Under the pieces are notes generated by a model that saw only the letters and a list, made by a program, of their open reading frames with translations, was not told where the DNA came from and did no database searches. The position numbers and the translations under genes are program-made. Below, in pieces: positions 26,904-34,762 of a DNA stretch of 64,000 nt; positions within the stretch are counted from its first letter, which is position 1, and each line of letters begins with the position of its first letter. This stretch comes from JAFGNB01 sp050304135 (GTDB taxonomy: Bacteria > Fibrobacterota > Chitinivibrionia > Chitinivibrionales > Chitinispirillaceae): assembly GCA_050304135.1 (NCBI GenBank), contig JBNLDC010000014.1, positions 65,706 to 129,705 of the forward strand, read 5' to 3'.

Positions 26904-28811
26904 ATGAAATTATTTGTTCCGGGTAGAATCTGCCTTTTTGGTGAACATACCGATTGGGCCGGTGGGTATCGTCGTATCAATGGTGCATTGGAAACAGGCT
27001 TTACGCTGATAAGCGGAACGAATCAGGGGCTCTACGCGGAAGTCAAGCCACACCCCTCAAAACTCATTTTCAGGACAACGCTTACCAACGAGAGTTTTGA
27101 AATTCCCATGGACCGCAAGTCGCTCCTGGAAGAGGCTCAGAAGGGTGGTATATTCAGCTATGTTGCGGGAGTCGCCTATCAGGTACTCACCCATTACCGC
27201 GTACACGGCCTCGAGATCAACAATTACAAAACGGATCTTCCGGTTAAAAAAGGGCTCTCTTCCAGTGCGGCCACCTGCGTTCTGGTCGCCCGCGCATTCA
27301 ACCGGATCTACGATCTCAAAATGACGATCAGGGGAGAGATGGAATTCGGGTATCTCGGTGAGATCACCACCCCCTCCCGGTGCGGCCGGATGGATCAGGG
27401 CTGCGCGTACGGCGACCGCCCCGTCATGATGACCTTTGACGGCGACCGGGTTGATGTGCGTGAAGTAGCGGTTGGTGGAAATTTTCACTTTGTGATCATC
27501 GACCTCTGTGCGGCGAAAGATACCCGGGAGATCCTCGGCAAACTTAACAAATGCTATCCGTTCGCTGAAAACGATCTGCAGCGGGGAGTGCAGGAGTACC
27601 TTGGCAAAATCAGCGCTTCAATAACGAAACGGGCGGTCACCGCAATCGAGAAGGGTGATGCGGTTGCTCTCGGCAAACTGATGGTTGAATCGCAGAATGC
27701 TTTCGACAAGGCATGCATACCTGCCTGTCCCTCGCAACTCACCTCGCCCGTACTGCACAAGCTGCTCTCATGGCCATCAATCCAACCGTTGATCCTAGGC
27801 GGCAAAGGCGTCGGTTCTCAGGGCGACGGTACCGCGCAGCTGCTGGTGAAAGACGAGGAGACTCAGGACAAAGTGATAGGTATCATTGAATCCGAACTCA
27901 AGATGGAGTGCCTGAAGCTGACGATCTCTTCCGCTAAAAAAGTACGTAAAGCAGTCATTCCCGCGGCGGGATTCGGTACCCGTCTCTTCCCCGCGACCAA
28001 AGCGATGAAAAAGGAACTCTTTCCGGTGATCGATAAAAACGGGATTGCAAAACCGGTCATTCAGGCAATTGTCGAAGAGGCGCTCAGCGGTGACATTGAT
28101 GAGATCTGCGTGGTGGTACAGAAGGGTGACCGTGCTCTGTTCGAGGAGTATTTTCATACCCCCCCGCCAGTTGAGCACTTTGCAAAACTGTCGAAAGAAG
28201 CCCAGAAACTCTCAGAATATATTATTGATATAGGCCATAAAATCACCTTCATTGAGCAGGAGACACAGAACGGATTCGGGGATGCGGTCTACTGCACACG
28301 GGAGTGGGTCAACAATGAACCGTTCCTGCTCATGCTGGGCGACCATCTTTACGCATCGGACAACGACACCTCCTGTGCCCGGCAACTGCTCGACATTTAC
28401 GAGAAATACGGCCGCAGCGCCGTCGGGCTCAAACTCACCCCCGCCGAGGTCATCCGCCATTTCGGTACGGTTACCGGAAACTGGGTGGAAGACGGATCGG
28501 TCATGGCAATTACCGAATTCGCAGAAAAGCCTGATGCCGTGTATGCCGCCGAGCACCTCCGGATGGAGGGCATGCCCGAGGATCACTACTGTACGGTATT
28601 CGGCCAGTACGTTCTCTCACCTCGTATCTTTGAATTTCTCGAAGAGCATATTGTCAACAATATCCGCGAAAAGGGAGAATTCCAGCTGACCTCCTGCCTC
28701 GACCGGTTGCGCATTGAAGAGGGTTTCATGGGATATCTGGTGCAGGGGAAACGGTTTGATATCGGCCTGCCGATGGCATACCTGGAGTCGCTGATGGAAT
28801 TTGCAAAGTAA
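26904..28811 (+). CDS. Fusion of GHMP sugar kinase and GalU-like nucleotidyltransferase
   Basis: 635 aa in two enzymes. Residues 1-345 are a GHMP kinase of galactokinase character: GRICLFGEHTDWAGG at the N-terminus, the ATP loop VKKGLSSSAATCVLVAR, and GGKGVGSQGDGTAQLL near the end. Residues 347-635 are a sugar-1-phosphate nucleotidyltransferase closest to GalU: VIPAAGFGTRLFPATKAMKK, then MLGDHLY, FGTVTGN and ITEFAEKP. A combined kinase and uridylyltransferase would turn a free sugar into a nucleotide sugar in two steps, in the manner of the bifunctional fucose enzyme Fkp but with different families and order. The sugar (galactose, a uronic acid or other) cannot be told from sequence. ATG 26904 is right at the domain start. 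The gene stands alone. Confidence 0.85.
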   Translation: MKLFVPGRICLFGEHTDWAGGYRRINGALETGFTLISGTNQGLYAEVKPHPSKLIFRTTLTNESFEIPMDRKSLLEEAQKGGIFSYVAGVAYQVLTHYRVHGLEINNYKTDLPVKKGLSSSAATCVLVARAFNRIYDLKMTIRGEMEFGYLGEITTPSRCGRMDQGCAYGDRPVMMTFDGDRVDVREVAVGGNFHFVIIDLCAAKDTREILGKLNKCYPFAENDLQRGVQEYLGKISASITKRAVTAIEKGDAVALGKLMVESQNAFDKACIPACPSQLTSPVLHKLLSWPSIQPLILGGKGVGSQGDGTAQLLVKDEETQDKVIGIIESELKMECLKLTISSAKKVRKAVIPAAGFGTRLFPATKAMKKELFPVIDKNGIAKPVIQAIVEEALSGDIDEICVVVQKGDRALFEEYFHTPPPVEHFAKLSKEAQKLSEYIIDIGHKITFIEQETQNGFGDAVYCTREWVNNEPFLLMLGDHLYASDNDTSCARQLLDIYEKYGRSAVGLKLTPAEVIRHFGTVTGNWVEDGSVMAITEFAEKPDAVYAAEHLRMEGMPEDHYCTVFGQYVLSPRIFEFLEEHIVNNIREKGEFQLTSCLDRLRIEEGFMGYLVQGKRFDIGLPMAYLESLMEFAK

Positions 28812-28841
28812 CGCGGGGCGAATGGCGGCCCCACCTTTTGA

Positions 28842-28870
28842 GTGACAAATGTGCGACATTTGTGTATATT
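28842..28870 (+). promoter_or_regulatory. Promoter with embedded operator palindrome for the phd-PIN pair
   Basis: GTGACA (28842-28847), a 17-nt spacer and TATATT (28865-28870) form a plausible promoter. Lying across the -35 and spacer is the perfect palindrome ACAAATGT-GCG-ACATTTGT (28845-28863), placed where an antitoxin repressor would block RNA polymerase. The start codon of the antitoxin follows 49 nt after the -10. Confidence 0.6.
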
Positions 28871-28919
28871 ATAAAAGACAGGTCATCTACCCGGGCCGTT
28901 ACTCATCCAGGAGTTCAGA

Positions 28920-29201
28920 ATGAAATTCGTTACCGTTCGTGATTTCAGGAGCAGGTCGGCTCACATCTGGGAACAATTGAAAACAGAGGAGGAGATGGTC
29001 ATAACCTCCAACGGGAAACCTGTTGCGCTCCTCACGCCGCTCACCGATGAAAATCTGGAGACCACCCTGCAGTCCATCAGGAAAGCAAAAACAATGGCGG
29101 CCATCAGCTCAATGCAGTTGCAATCAATGCGCAGCGGCAACAACACCATGTCCTCTGAGGAAATTACCCGGGAAATCACTGCTGTTCGCCACGGACGCTA
29201 A
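28920..29201 (+). CDS. Phd/YefM-type antitoxin
   Basis: 93-aa antitoxin of the Phd/YefM fold: MKFVTVRDFRSRSAHIWEQL, then EEMVITSNGKPVALLTPL, the DNA-binding N-terminal domain. The C-terminal half (about residues 45-93, Met/Ser-rich) would be the disordered toxin-neutralising tail. AGGAG sits 6 nt before the ATG. It is followed after 2 nt by a PIN-domain gene and preceded by a promoter-embedded palindrome, consistent with autoregulation. Confidence 0.87.
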   Translation: MKFVTVRDFRSRSAHIWEQLKTEEEMVITSNGKPVALLTPLTDENLETTLQSIRKAKTMAAISSMQLQSMRSGNNTMSSEEITREITAVRHGR

Positions 29202-29203
29202 CC

Positions 29204-29617
29204 GTGAAGATCGTTGTTGATACTAATATTCTGGTATCCGCGCTCCTGAATCCCTACGGTCCCCCGGCTTCGATTCTCCGATTGATTGTTGAAGAAAAGG
29301 TCATTCCGTGTTTTGATATACGGATTCTTACTGAATACCGCGAGGTTCTATGCAGACCCCGTTTCAACTTTAAGCCGGCTGAAATAAACGCGATTATCGA
29401 ATTTGTCCAAGTAGCAGGAATTTCATGTACCGGTTCCGATCTCAACCTACACCTGACCGATCCGGATGACCTGCCGTTTGCAGAAACAGCAGCAGCGGCT
29501 GCAGCAGAGTATCTCATCACCGGCAACAGCAAACATTTTCCAAAGAAAATTAAGCGGACAAAAGTGGTAACGCCTGGTGAATTCATGGAGATATGGTTGA
29601 ATACATCAACTTCTTAA
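29204..29617 (+). CDS. PIN-domain toxin (COG1569-like)
   Basis: 137-aa PIN-fold ribonuclease, starting with GTG two bases after the antitoxin stop. Acidic active-site residues are visible in KIVVDTNILVSALLNP (Asp6), in the Glu of ILTEYREVL, and in TDPDDLPFAETA; GNSKHFP is the closing family motif. It is expected to cleave RNA when free of its antitoxin. The COG1569 type, normally paired with a Phd-like antitoxin, fits exactly. Confidence 0.87.
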   Translation: MKIVVDTNILVSALLNPYGPPASILRLIVEEKVIPCFDIRILTEYREVLCRPRFNFKPAEINAIIEFVQVAGISCTGSDLNLHLTDPDDLPFAETAAAAAAEYLITGNSKHFPKKIKRTKVVTPGEFMEIWLNTSTS

Positions 29618-29680
29618 GATCTAACTGTTTCGGGGAGTTTCCTGACAACGGCGTAACACTACCGCACTGCACCTCCCCTC

Positions 29681-29710
29681 CTGTCTCCTGTCTCCTGAAT
29701 TCTGAATTCT
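29681..29710. repeat. Short heptamer tandem repeat
   Basis: Two CTGTCTC units followed by two CTGAATT units and CT, immediately beside the 3' end of the small membrane protein gene. CTGTCTCCTG-type runs of this kind look like the edge of a dispersed repeat; no second copy was found here. Confidence 0.5.
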
Positions 29711-29930
29711 AATTATTCACGATCATGCCGATCGAGAACACCACCATGAAGGCGAGCCAGAGATAGAGCAGAATATTGTTGAGGATCTGTTCCGAAACCG
29801 ACTGCACTTCGCCCGGCTTCGCGGCTTTTGCGGCAGCCTGCTTCTCCCGCACATGCCGGTAAATGGAATAACTCGTCCATACCAGAAGAACGACACCGGT
29901 AATTTTAATGAGAATAGTCGATAGTTCCAT
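29709..29930 (-). CDS. Small membrane protein of unknown function
   Basis: 73 aa with two predicted membrane segments (about residues 5-22 and 52-70) joined by a charged Lys/Ala-rich loop (HVREKQAAAKAAKPGE). No family recognised. It lies 49 nt downstream of the DUF6941-like gene on the same strand and may share its transcript. The ATG at 29930 gives a natural N-terminal hydrophobic helix. Confidence 0.6.
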   Translation of the reverse strand: MELSTILIKITGVVLLVWTSYSIYRHVREKQAAAKAAKPGEVQSVSEQILNNILLYLWLAFMVVFSIGMIVNN

Positions 29931-29979
29931 CAGGTTTCCTTACTGATAAAATCCATGCAGCGTTAGTATTCGTTGCGGA

Positions 29980-30417
29980 TTACTGATTATTGAGCTCACT
30001 GCCACCCTCCTGCTGCGCCATATCGAGATCCACTTTGAGCGCAACCAGACGGCGGGAGGCGATTTCATGCCCCTCCCACATCAGAACAAATTCATAGTTT
30101 CCCGGCTCCGGAATCGGAAGGCCGTTGATGTTCCCCCCGATCTCAACCACGCCACGCCGGTTTTCCGGCTGCTGCACATCCCATGGCGGTAACTGCATCG
30201 AGAAATCCCCCTCCTCTTTTCTGAATACCAGCTGTGCATTCCCTCTGGTAGCCACATCGGTAAGGGCCACATAAATGGCACAGTTCCCGTGTTTTGACGG
30301 AAAATTGGCGCTGTTGATCGAGCTGAAGGTACCCGAAAGGATACTTTTGCCGGAGTGGGCATCGCGGTAGTAGTAGTCACAGATCACCATTGCGAGAACG
30401 ATTGGTTTCATTATCAT
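29980..30417 (-). CDS. DUF6941-like hypothetical protein
   Basis: 145 aa, soluble and beta-rich. The opening MKPIVLAMVICDYYYRDAHSGKSILSG, and GNCAIYVALTDV, LVFRKEEGDF and GNYEFVLMWEGHEIASRRL further on, are of the type seen in DUF6941 proteins, as I recall them; no function is known. Several in-frame Met codons lie at the start (30417 and 30411). The gene is divergent from lysS and probably co-transcribed with the small membrane protein after it. Confidence 0.65.
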   Translation of the reverse strand: MIMKPIVLAMVICDYYYRDAHSGKSILSGTFSSINSANFPSKHGNCAIYVALTDVATRGNAQLVFRKEEGDFSMQLPPWDVQQPENRRGVVEIGGNINGLPIPEPGNYEFVLMWEGHEIASRRLVALKVDLDMAQQEGGSELNNQ

Positions 30418-30662
30418 TTCCAGACACTAAAGGTGGTACGGTATTGCGGGAATATACTATTTGCGGATATCCCGGAAAGCCGGTACAACCGGGAACAATC
30501 CAACACGGCACCAAACAGCTGGTATTGCTGCTCACGGAAGAACTATTTTTATCTATTCAACAGTTATTACATCTGCCACGGCATTGTAAAAAAAAATGCG
30601 GGCATGACGGATTTACTCCTCCAACGTGGCATATTTTACCTCCTTTTTGTATCGGACGAAAC

Positions 30663-32153
30663 ATGGAACAACCTTCGGAACAGCCAATTGATGTAAACGA
30701 ACAAATGCAGGTCCGTCTGGAAAAAATTCCGGAACTCAAAACCGCCGGCTACCACCCCTATGCGGAACGGTTCGAACGCACGCACCGACTCCACGAAGCC
30801 GCAAACCTCCCCGACGATACCGCAGATGTGCGTGTTGCCGGACGGGTTATCGGACTGCGTTTCTTCGGCAAACTGGCGTTCGGTCATCTCTACGACCTCG
30901 ACGGGAAACTGCAGTTCGCCGTTCAGAAGAACAAACTCGGGGACCGGTTCGCCGACATTAAACGACTGATCGATATCGGAGATTTCATCGGAGTTACCGG
31001 AACGATCATCACCACCAAAACCGGTGAAAAAACAGTCGATATCGATGACTTCACCTTTCTCTCAAAAACACTCCGCCCTCTGCCCGAAAAATTTCACGGT
31101 ATTACCGATCCGGAGATCCGGTTGAGAAAACGATATCTCGATCTGATCATGTCCGAGGAGTCACGTGATCGATTCATCAAACGAACAAAAATCATCAAAA
31201 CGATCCGCAACTATCTCGACGACAACGGCTTTACCGAAATAGACACCCCGGTGCTCACCAACAAGGCGACCGGAGCACTTGCCCGCCCGTTCACCACGCA
31301 TCACAACGCGCTCGATATCGACATCTACCTGCGTATCGCACCGGAAACCTATCTGAAACGGGCCATCGCCGGCGGGTTCGACCGGGTGTATGAATTTGCC
31401 CGCTCCTTCCGCAACGAAGGAATGGATGCATCGCACCTTCCTGATTTCACACTGCTTGAATACTACTGTGCCTACTGGAATTATGTCGACAACATGAACT
31501 TCACCGAAGCACTCTTCAAGCATCTGCTCGAAACCGTTAGCGGCAGTCTCAAATGCACCTACGAAGAGACTGAAATCGACTTTGGCGGCGACTGGCCGCG
31601 CTACTCCTTCCGGGAGCTTATCCTCAAGGACTGCGGAATCGACATCGATACGTGTCCCACGCGTGAGGCACTCATGGCGGAAATTGACAAACGTGGTATC
31701 AAATTCGAAACCGATGTCGAGGTGGCAAAAGCGGGACGCGGAACTATCATCGACCTGCTTTACAAAAAGGTTTCCCGGCCGCAGCTCATCAACCCGACCT
31801 TCATCACCCACCACCCGCTCGACCTCTCGCCGCTCGCGCGCAAAAACGACGAGAACCCGCTCGTAGTAGACCGGTTCCAGCTGGTTGTCAACGGCTGGGA
31901 AGTAGTCAACGCCTACAGCGAACTGGTTGATCCCGTTGATCAGACCGAACGGTTCAAACAGCAGGCGCAGGCACGCGCACAGGGAGACACCGAAACCATG
32001 GAGGTCGACAACGACTTTCTCCAGTGCATGGAATTCGGCATGCCACCGATCAGCGGCTGGGGCATGGGCATCGATCGTATCGTCGCACTTCTGACCAATG
32101 CGTCGACCTTGCGGGATGTGATTCTCTTTCCGCTCATGCGGCCGGAGGCGTGA
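30663..32153 (+). CDS. lysS: Lysyl-tRNA synthetase, class II
   Basis: Charges tRNA-Lys in the cytoplasm. An OB-fold anticodon-binding domain (VRVAGRVIGLRFFGKLAFGH) covers about residues 55-165, followed by the class II catalytic core: motif 1 FTEIDTPVL, motif 2 FRNEGMDASHLPDFTLLEYY, and motif 3 GWGMGIDRIVALLT near the C-terminus. The start was set at ATG 30663 (496 aa, the usual length) because the open frame back to 30390 has no family sequence. No strong Shine-Dalgarno is present. It is divergent from the DUF6941-like gene and ends in a long palindromic repeat. Confidence 0.95.
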   Translation: MEQPSEQPIDVNEQMQVRLEKIPELKTAGYHPYAERFERTHRLHEAANLPDDTADVRVAGRVIGLRFFGKLAFGHLYDLDGKLQFAVQKNKLGDRFADIKRLIDIGDFIGVTGTIITTKTGEKTVDIDDFTFLSKTLRPLPEKFHGITDPEIRLRKRYLDLIMSEESRDRFIKRTKIIKTIRNYLDDNGFTEIDTPVLTNKATGALARPFTTHHNALDIDIYLRIAPETYLKRAIAGGFDRVYEFARSFRNEGMDASHLPDFTLLEYYCAYWNYVDNMNFTEALFKHLLETVSGSLKCTYEETEIDFGGDWPRYSFRELILKDCGIDIDTCPTREALMAEIDKRGIKFETDVEVAKAGRGTIIDLLYKKVSRPQLINPTFITHHPLDLSPLARKNDENPLVVDRFQLVVNGWEVVNAYSELVDPVDQTERFKQQAQARAQGDTETMEVDNDFLQCMEFGMPPISGWGMGIDRIVALLTNASTLRDVILFPLMRPEA

Positions 32154-32287
32154 GACCTCTCCCCTGCCCCTCTCCCCGAGGGCGAGGGGATGTATATGTC
32201 TGAACGAGATTCAAAACAAATGAAAGCATCTTCTGCCTCTTGATGTCATTTCCCCTCTCCTAGGGAGAGGGGCTGGGGAGAGATCTG
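32152..32287. repeat. Long GC-rich inverted repeat downstream of lysS
   Basis: Arms of about 24 nt, the left one starting GAGACCTCTCCCCTGCCCCT (32152-32176) and the right one GGGAGAGGGGCTGGGGAGAG (32264-32286), pair with few mismatches around a loop of nearly 90 nt that holds a smaller hairpin. A shortened copy of the same motif occurs at 34566-34600. It probably folds in the lysS transcript end and belongs to a dispersed palindromic repeat family. Confidence 0.65.
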
Positions 32288-32369
32288 TATTTAAACCGCC
32301 TCTGTTCCCCTGATCACCAATGTAGTACAACAACGTCCATCACCTCTTGCCCCTTCGGGATGTCTGCTG

Positions 32370-33485
32370 ATGTATTTACACAGAATCCTCCAACCGGTAT
32401 ATTCATATACATTGCTCCTACTCAACCTGCCGGCAGTACTGTTCGCTCAATCCGTTGTTGCAACGGACACCTGCACTCCCCTTCCGGATTCCACCCTGCT
32501 GTATTACATAAGAGATTTTTGTCTTTGCAGTGATCCATTGCCTGTATTTTCCAATTTTGACAGTGTGCCCTACGGTCAATCCGGATTGAAAACCTACTGG
32601 GCAGCATTCGATGACACCTGGTGCGGCGGCACCTCTGAAATTACCAGGGGAATCGACAGTTCGACAGAAGCAGGTGGAACCCGGTTTACCCCGTCGTGGG
32701 AAGAAAATACCGGGTCTAACTTCACGGGGCACGGATTGTCGCTTGAATACCGGATCGGCACAACCATCAACGGGCAGTCCCCGGACACCACCGGGTTTAT
32801 CGGTATGGAATGCAATCTGTATGATTCCGCCAAAGCCGAGTACTGGGATGCAACCACTTCAGGTATCGAGTCAGTTTACTTCCGATATATCACGCAGGGC
32901 AATGATGATTCTATTACATTCACTCTCAAAGATTACTACGACAGTCCGGATGCCGACCAGCGGGATAAAAAAGACACACGCGGCAAGGGAATATACTGGC
33001 ACAAACGATTTCCTCCTTCCGGAGGTTGCTGGTATGAGGCGTATGCATCATTTAACTCACTCGTCTGCAGCAATACCGGAGATTCTCTTGATCCCACCCG
33101 GCTCGCACAGATGCAATTCACCGTACACGGAAGTGAGGGTCAATCAGGCGTGTTCGCCATCGACGATATTTATTTCAGCGGCGGCATCCCGAACAGATCA
33201 ACAACGTTCAAAATCAGAACGGCCAATCGACTTTCACTACGCCAATCTGGTAACATTCTCTCCATCACTCTGCCCCGTTATACCGGCAACAGGCCTCCGT
33301 TACACATAGAAGTGTGCAACGCGAAAGGTACGATGCAGATCCGCCACCAATTCCCGGCCAATGAAACTTCTACCTCACTTCGGCTCTCATTACTACCATC
33401 GGGAGTGTACTTCATTAGAATTATGGAAGAAAACGGCGGGGCTATCCGGTTATCCGGCAGTTCAATATTTACCCGTATCAGATGA
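32370..33485 (+). CDS. Secreted protein with a beta-sandwich domain and C-terminal sorting-like tail
   Basis: 371 aa. An N-terminal hydrophobic signal region (about residues 12-30) is followed by a domain (about 58-275) that aligns by eye with residues about 290-510 of the secreted protein encoded at 59322-61130. Shared phrases are FSNFDSVPY/FSDFESLPY, SLEY.IG, GF.G..C.LYDSA...YWDA, V.F.Y, RGKG.Y/RGTGNVYY, K.FPP, SGVFA.D. The C-terminal 80 residues, with PSGVYFIRIM, resemble the terminal beta-sandwich that guides secretion in FCB bacteria. The domain layout suggests a carbohydrate-binding or cell-surface role; no catalytic motif was seen. Confidence 0.6.
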   Translation: MYLHRILQPVYSYTLLLLNLPAVLFAQSVVATDTCTPLPDSTLLYYIRDFCLCSDPLPVFSNFDSVPYGQSGLKTYWAAFDDTWCGGTSEITRGIDSSTEAGGTRFTPSWEENTGSNFTGHGLSLEYRIGTTINGQSPDTTGFIGMECNLYDSAKAEYWDATTSGIESVYFRYITQGNDDSITFTLKDYYDSPDADQRDKKDTRGKGIYWHKRFPPSGGCWYEAYASFNSLVCSNTGDSLDPTRLAQMQFTVHGSEGQSGVFAIDDIYFSGGIPNRSTTFKIRTANRLSLRQSGNILSITLPRYTGNRPPLHIEVCNAKGTMQIRHQFPANETSTSLRLSLLPSGVYFIRIMEENGGAIRLSGSSIFTRIR

Positions 33486-33520
33486 CCCGCACACTAAAGC
33501 ACCTGATTCACCGGGTATGA

Positions 33521-33967
33521 TTACTGCAGATGTTCAAGGTCTTCCAGATCCTTGTGTCTGCCGCTCGCCTTCTTGTTTTTCTTCAGATCGTCCAGGGAAA
33601 TAAAATTGACTTTTACGTTACCAAGCACCACCTCCTGCCGATGTGAAAAACACGCGCCGAAAGTAACACCCGATACACCGGTTAACACCTCCAGCCGGAC
33701 CGGAGGAATACCCATTCTGACAACCTTGTCTTTTTCCAGAAAAAGGGAGGGATTCAATTCCGCATCTCCAAACCCGAACGCCTTCATCACCGCATTCATT
33801 TTAGCGGCATTATCTTCACTCACTTCAATCCATATATCCATATCACCCGTGGCACGGGGATAACCGTAATACCCGACGGCATACCCGCCCACCAGCAAAT
33901 ACCTAACCTTGTGACAGTTCAGCAACTTCAAAAAATCTTTGAAGTCGGGATGCAACTCCAGCACCAT
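33521..33967 (-). CDS. Small nucleotidyltransferase (DUF6036/AbiEii-like)
   Basis: 148 aa. YLLVGGYAVGYYGYPRATGDMDIWIE is the minimal nucleotidyltransferase signature: a GG motif followed by D-x-D (DMDIW). The rest, with a Lys-rich C-terminus (KKNKKASGRHKDLEDLEHL), fits small stand-alone nucleotidyltransferases found next to short partner genes, often regarded as toxin-antitoxin-like. The overlapping upstream gene (33903-34109) is the partner here. The substrate is unknown. Confidence 0.72.
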   Translation of the reverse strand: MVLELHPDFKDFLKLLNCHKVRYLLVGGYAVGYYGYPRATGDMDIWIEVSEDNAAKMNAVMKAFGFGDAELNPSLFLEKDKVVRMGIPPVRLEVLTGVSGVTFGACFSHRQEVVLGNVKVNFISLDDLKKNKKASGRHKDLEDLEHLQ

Positions 33968-34109
33968 ACACCAGCCTCCTGTTTATCTCGATTCCCGCAA
34001 GGCGTTCTGCAGGAGTCCTTGATTTCCAGTAATTATCCTCTTCAGTATGATTATCAAGTGCAGTAACATTGATGACTTGTTTGTTTATCCGTGGAATTTT
34101 TTTGTCCAT
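33903..34109 (-). CDS. Small partner protein of the nucleotidyltransferase (antitoxin-like)
   Basis: 68 aa. The stretch YWKSRTPAERLAGIEINRR followed by RLQRFFEV is the usual pattern (YW.s.tp.eRL.a.e..RR..yg...RLqR.fEv) of short proteins encoded just before such nucleotidyltransferases. Its 3' end overlaps the nucleotidyltransferase gene by 65 nt in another frame, a strong sign of coupled translation. Whether the pair is a toxin-antitoxin module is unproved. Confidence 0.65.
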   Translation of the reverse strand: MDKKIPRINKQVINVTALDNHTEEDNYWKSRTPAERLAGIEINRRLVYGAGVASRLQRFFEVAELSQG

Positions 34110-34762
34110 GATTCCTCCTCGTCGGTAATCGGCACCTGACGGAAAAATACGAAATGCTCGCTGTGCAGATTTTTTTCAACCGGTTATCACCTACCGTGAT
34201 CAGACACGCCTTACCTGCAGAGTTACAATAGTACCTGAATAACTAAATCTACTTCGTTAAAAAGATATCTACAGTTTTTTTTCTCGTTCGCCCCCCCCGG
34301 AGCGGTGAAAATAAATACGCTACAAAGGAGAGGCGAAACAAGGTACGATGAAACAGTAATTTCTTATCCAACCGAAGAAGAAATAATTATACCTTACTGA
34401 AAGTCTGGTTTGGAAATAGTATCCAGAGGGAGGACTGCATACATCTAGTTTTACGATATAACGTCAGCAATCAGATACGCCGGAGGATGATTTCTCCGAA
34501 CCGGAAGGCACTTGATGGCGGAACATGAGTAAGTAGCGGCAACAGGGTATCATCTTGAATCTATTTTCCCTCTCTCCCCGTGAGAGGGGCAGGGGAGAGG
34601 CCAACGGCATTGGTAATCCGTGAGCGAACAGTTATATTTCATCAGTCGTTATTGACGTACAATGCGCTTCATTCCTGCACGTATTCCGGTAACGTCCGCC
34701 GACGTCGCACCAATTGAGTAAACGACCCGGTTTCCCCGGCAGCCAATCAGAAGGACCAGCAC
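34110..34762. other. 653-nt gene-free region with a GC-rich palindromic repeat (34566-34600)
   Basis: No credible gene lies here. The notable element is CCTCTCTCCCC-GTGA-GAGGGGCAGGGGAGAGG at 34566-34600, a hairpin related to the repeat downstream of lysS. The rest is AT-richer sequence with a poly-T run and a poly-C run near 34275-34300. It presumably includes the promoter of the lolC/E gene, which I could not place. Confidence 0.5.
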
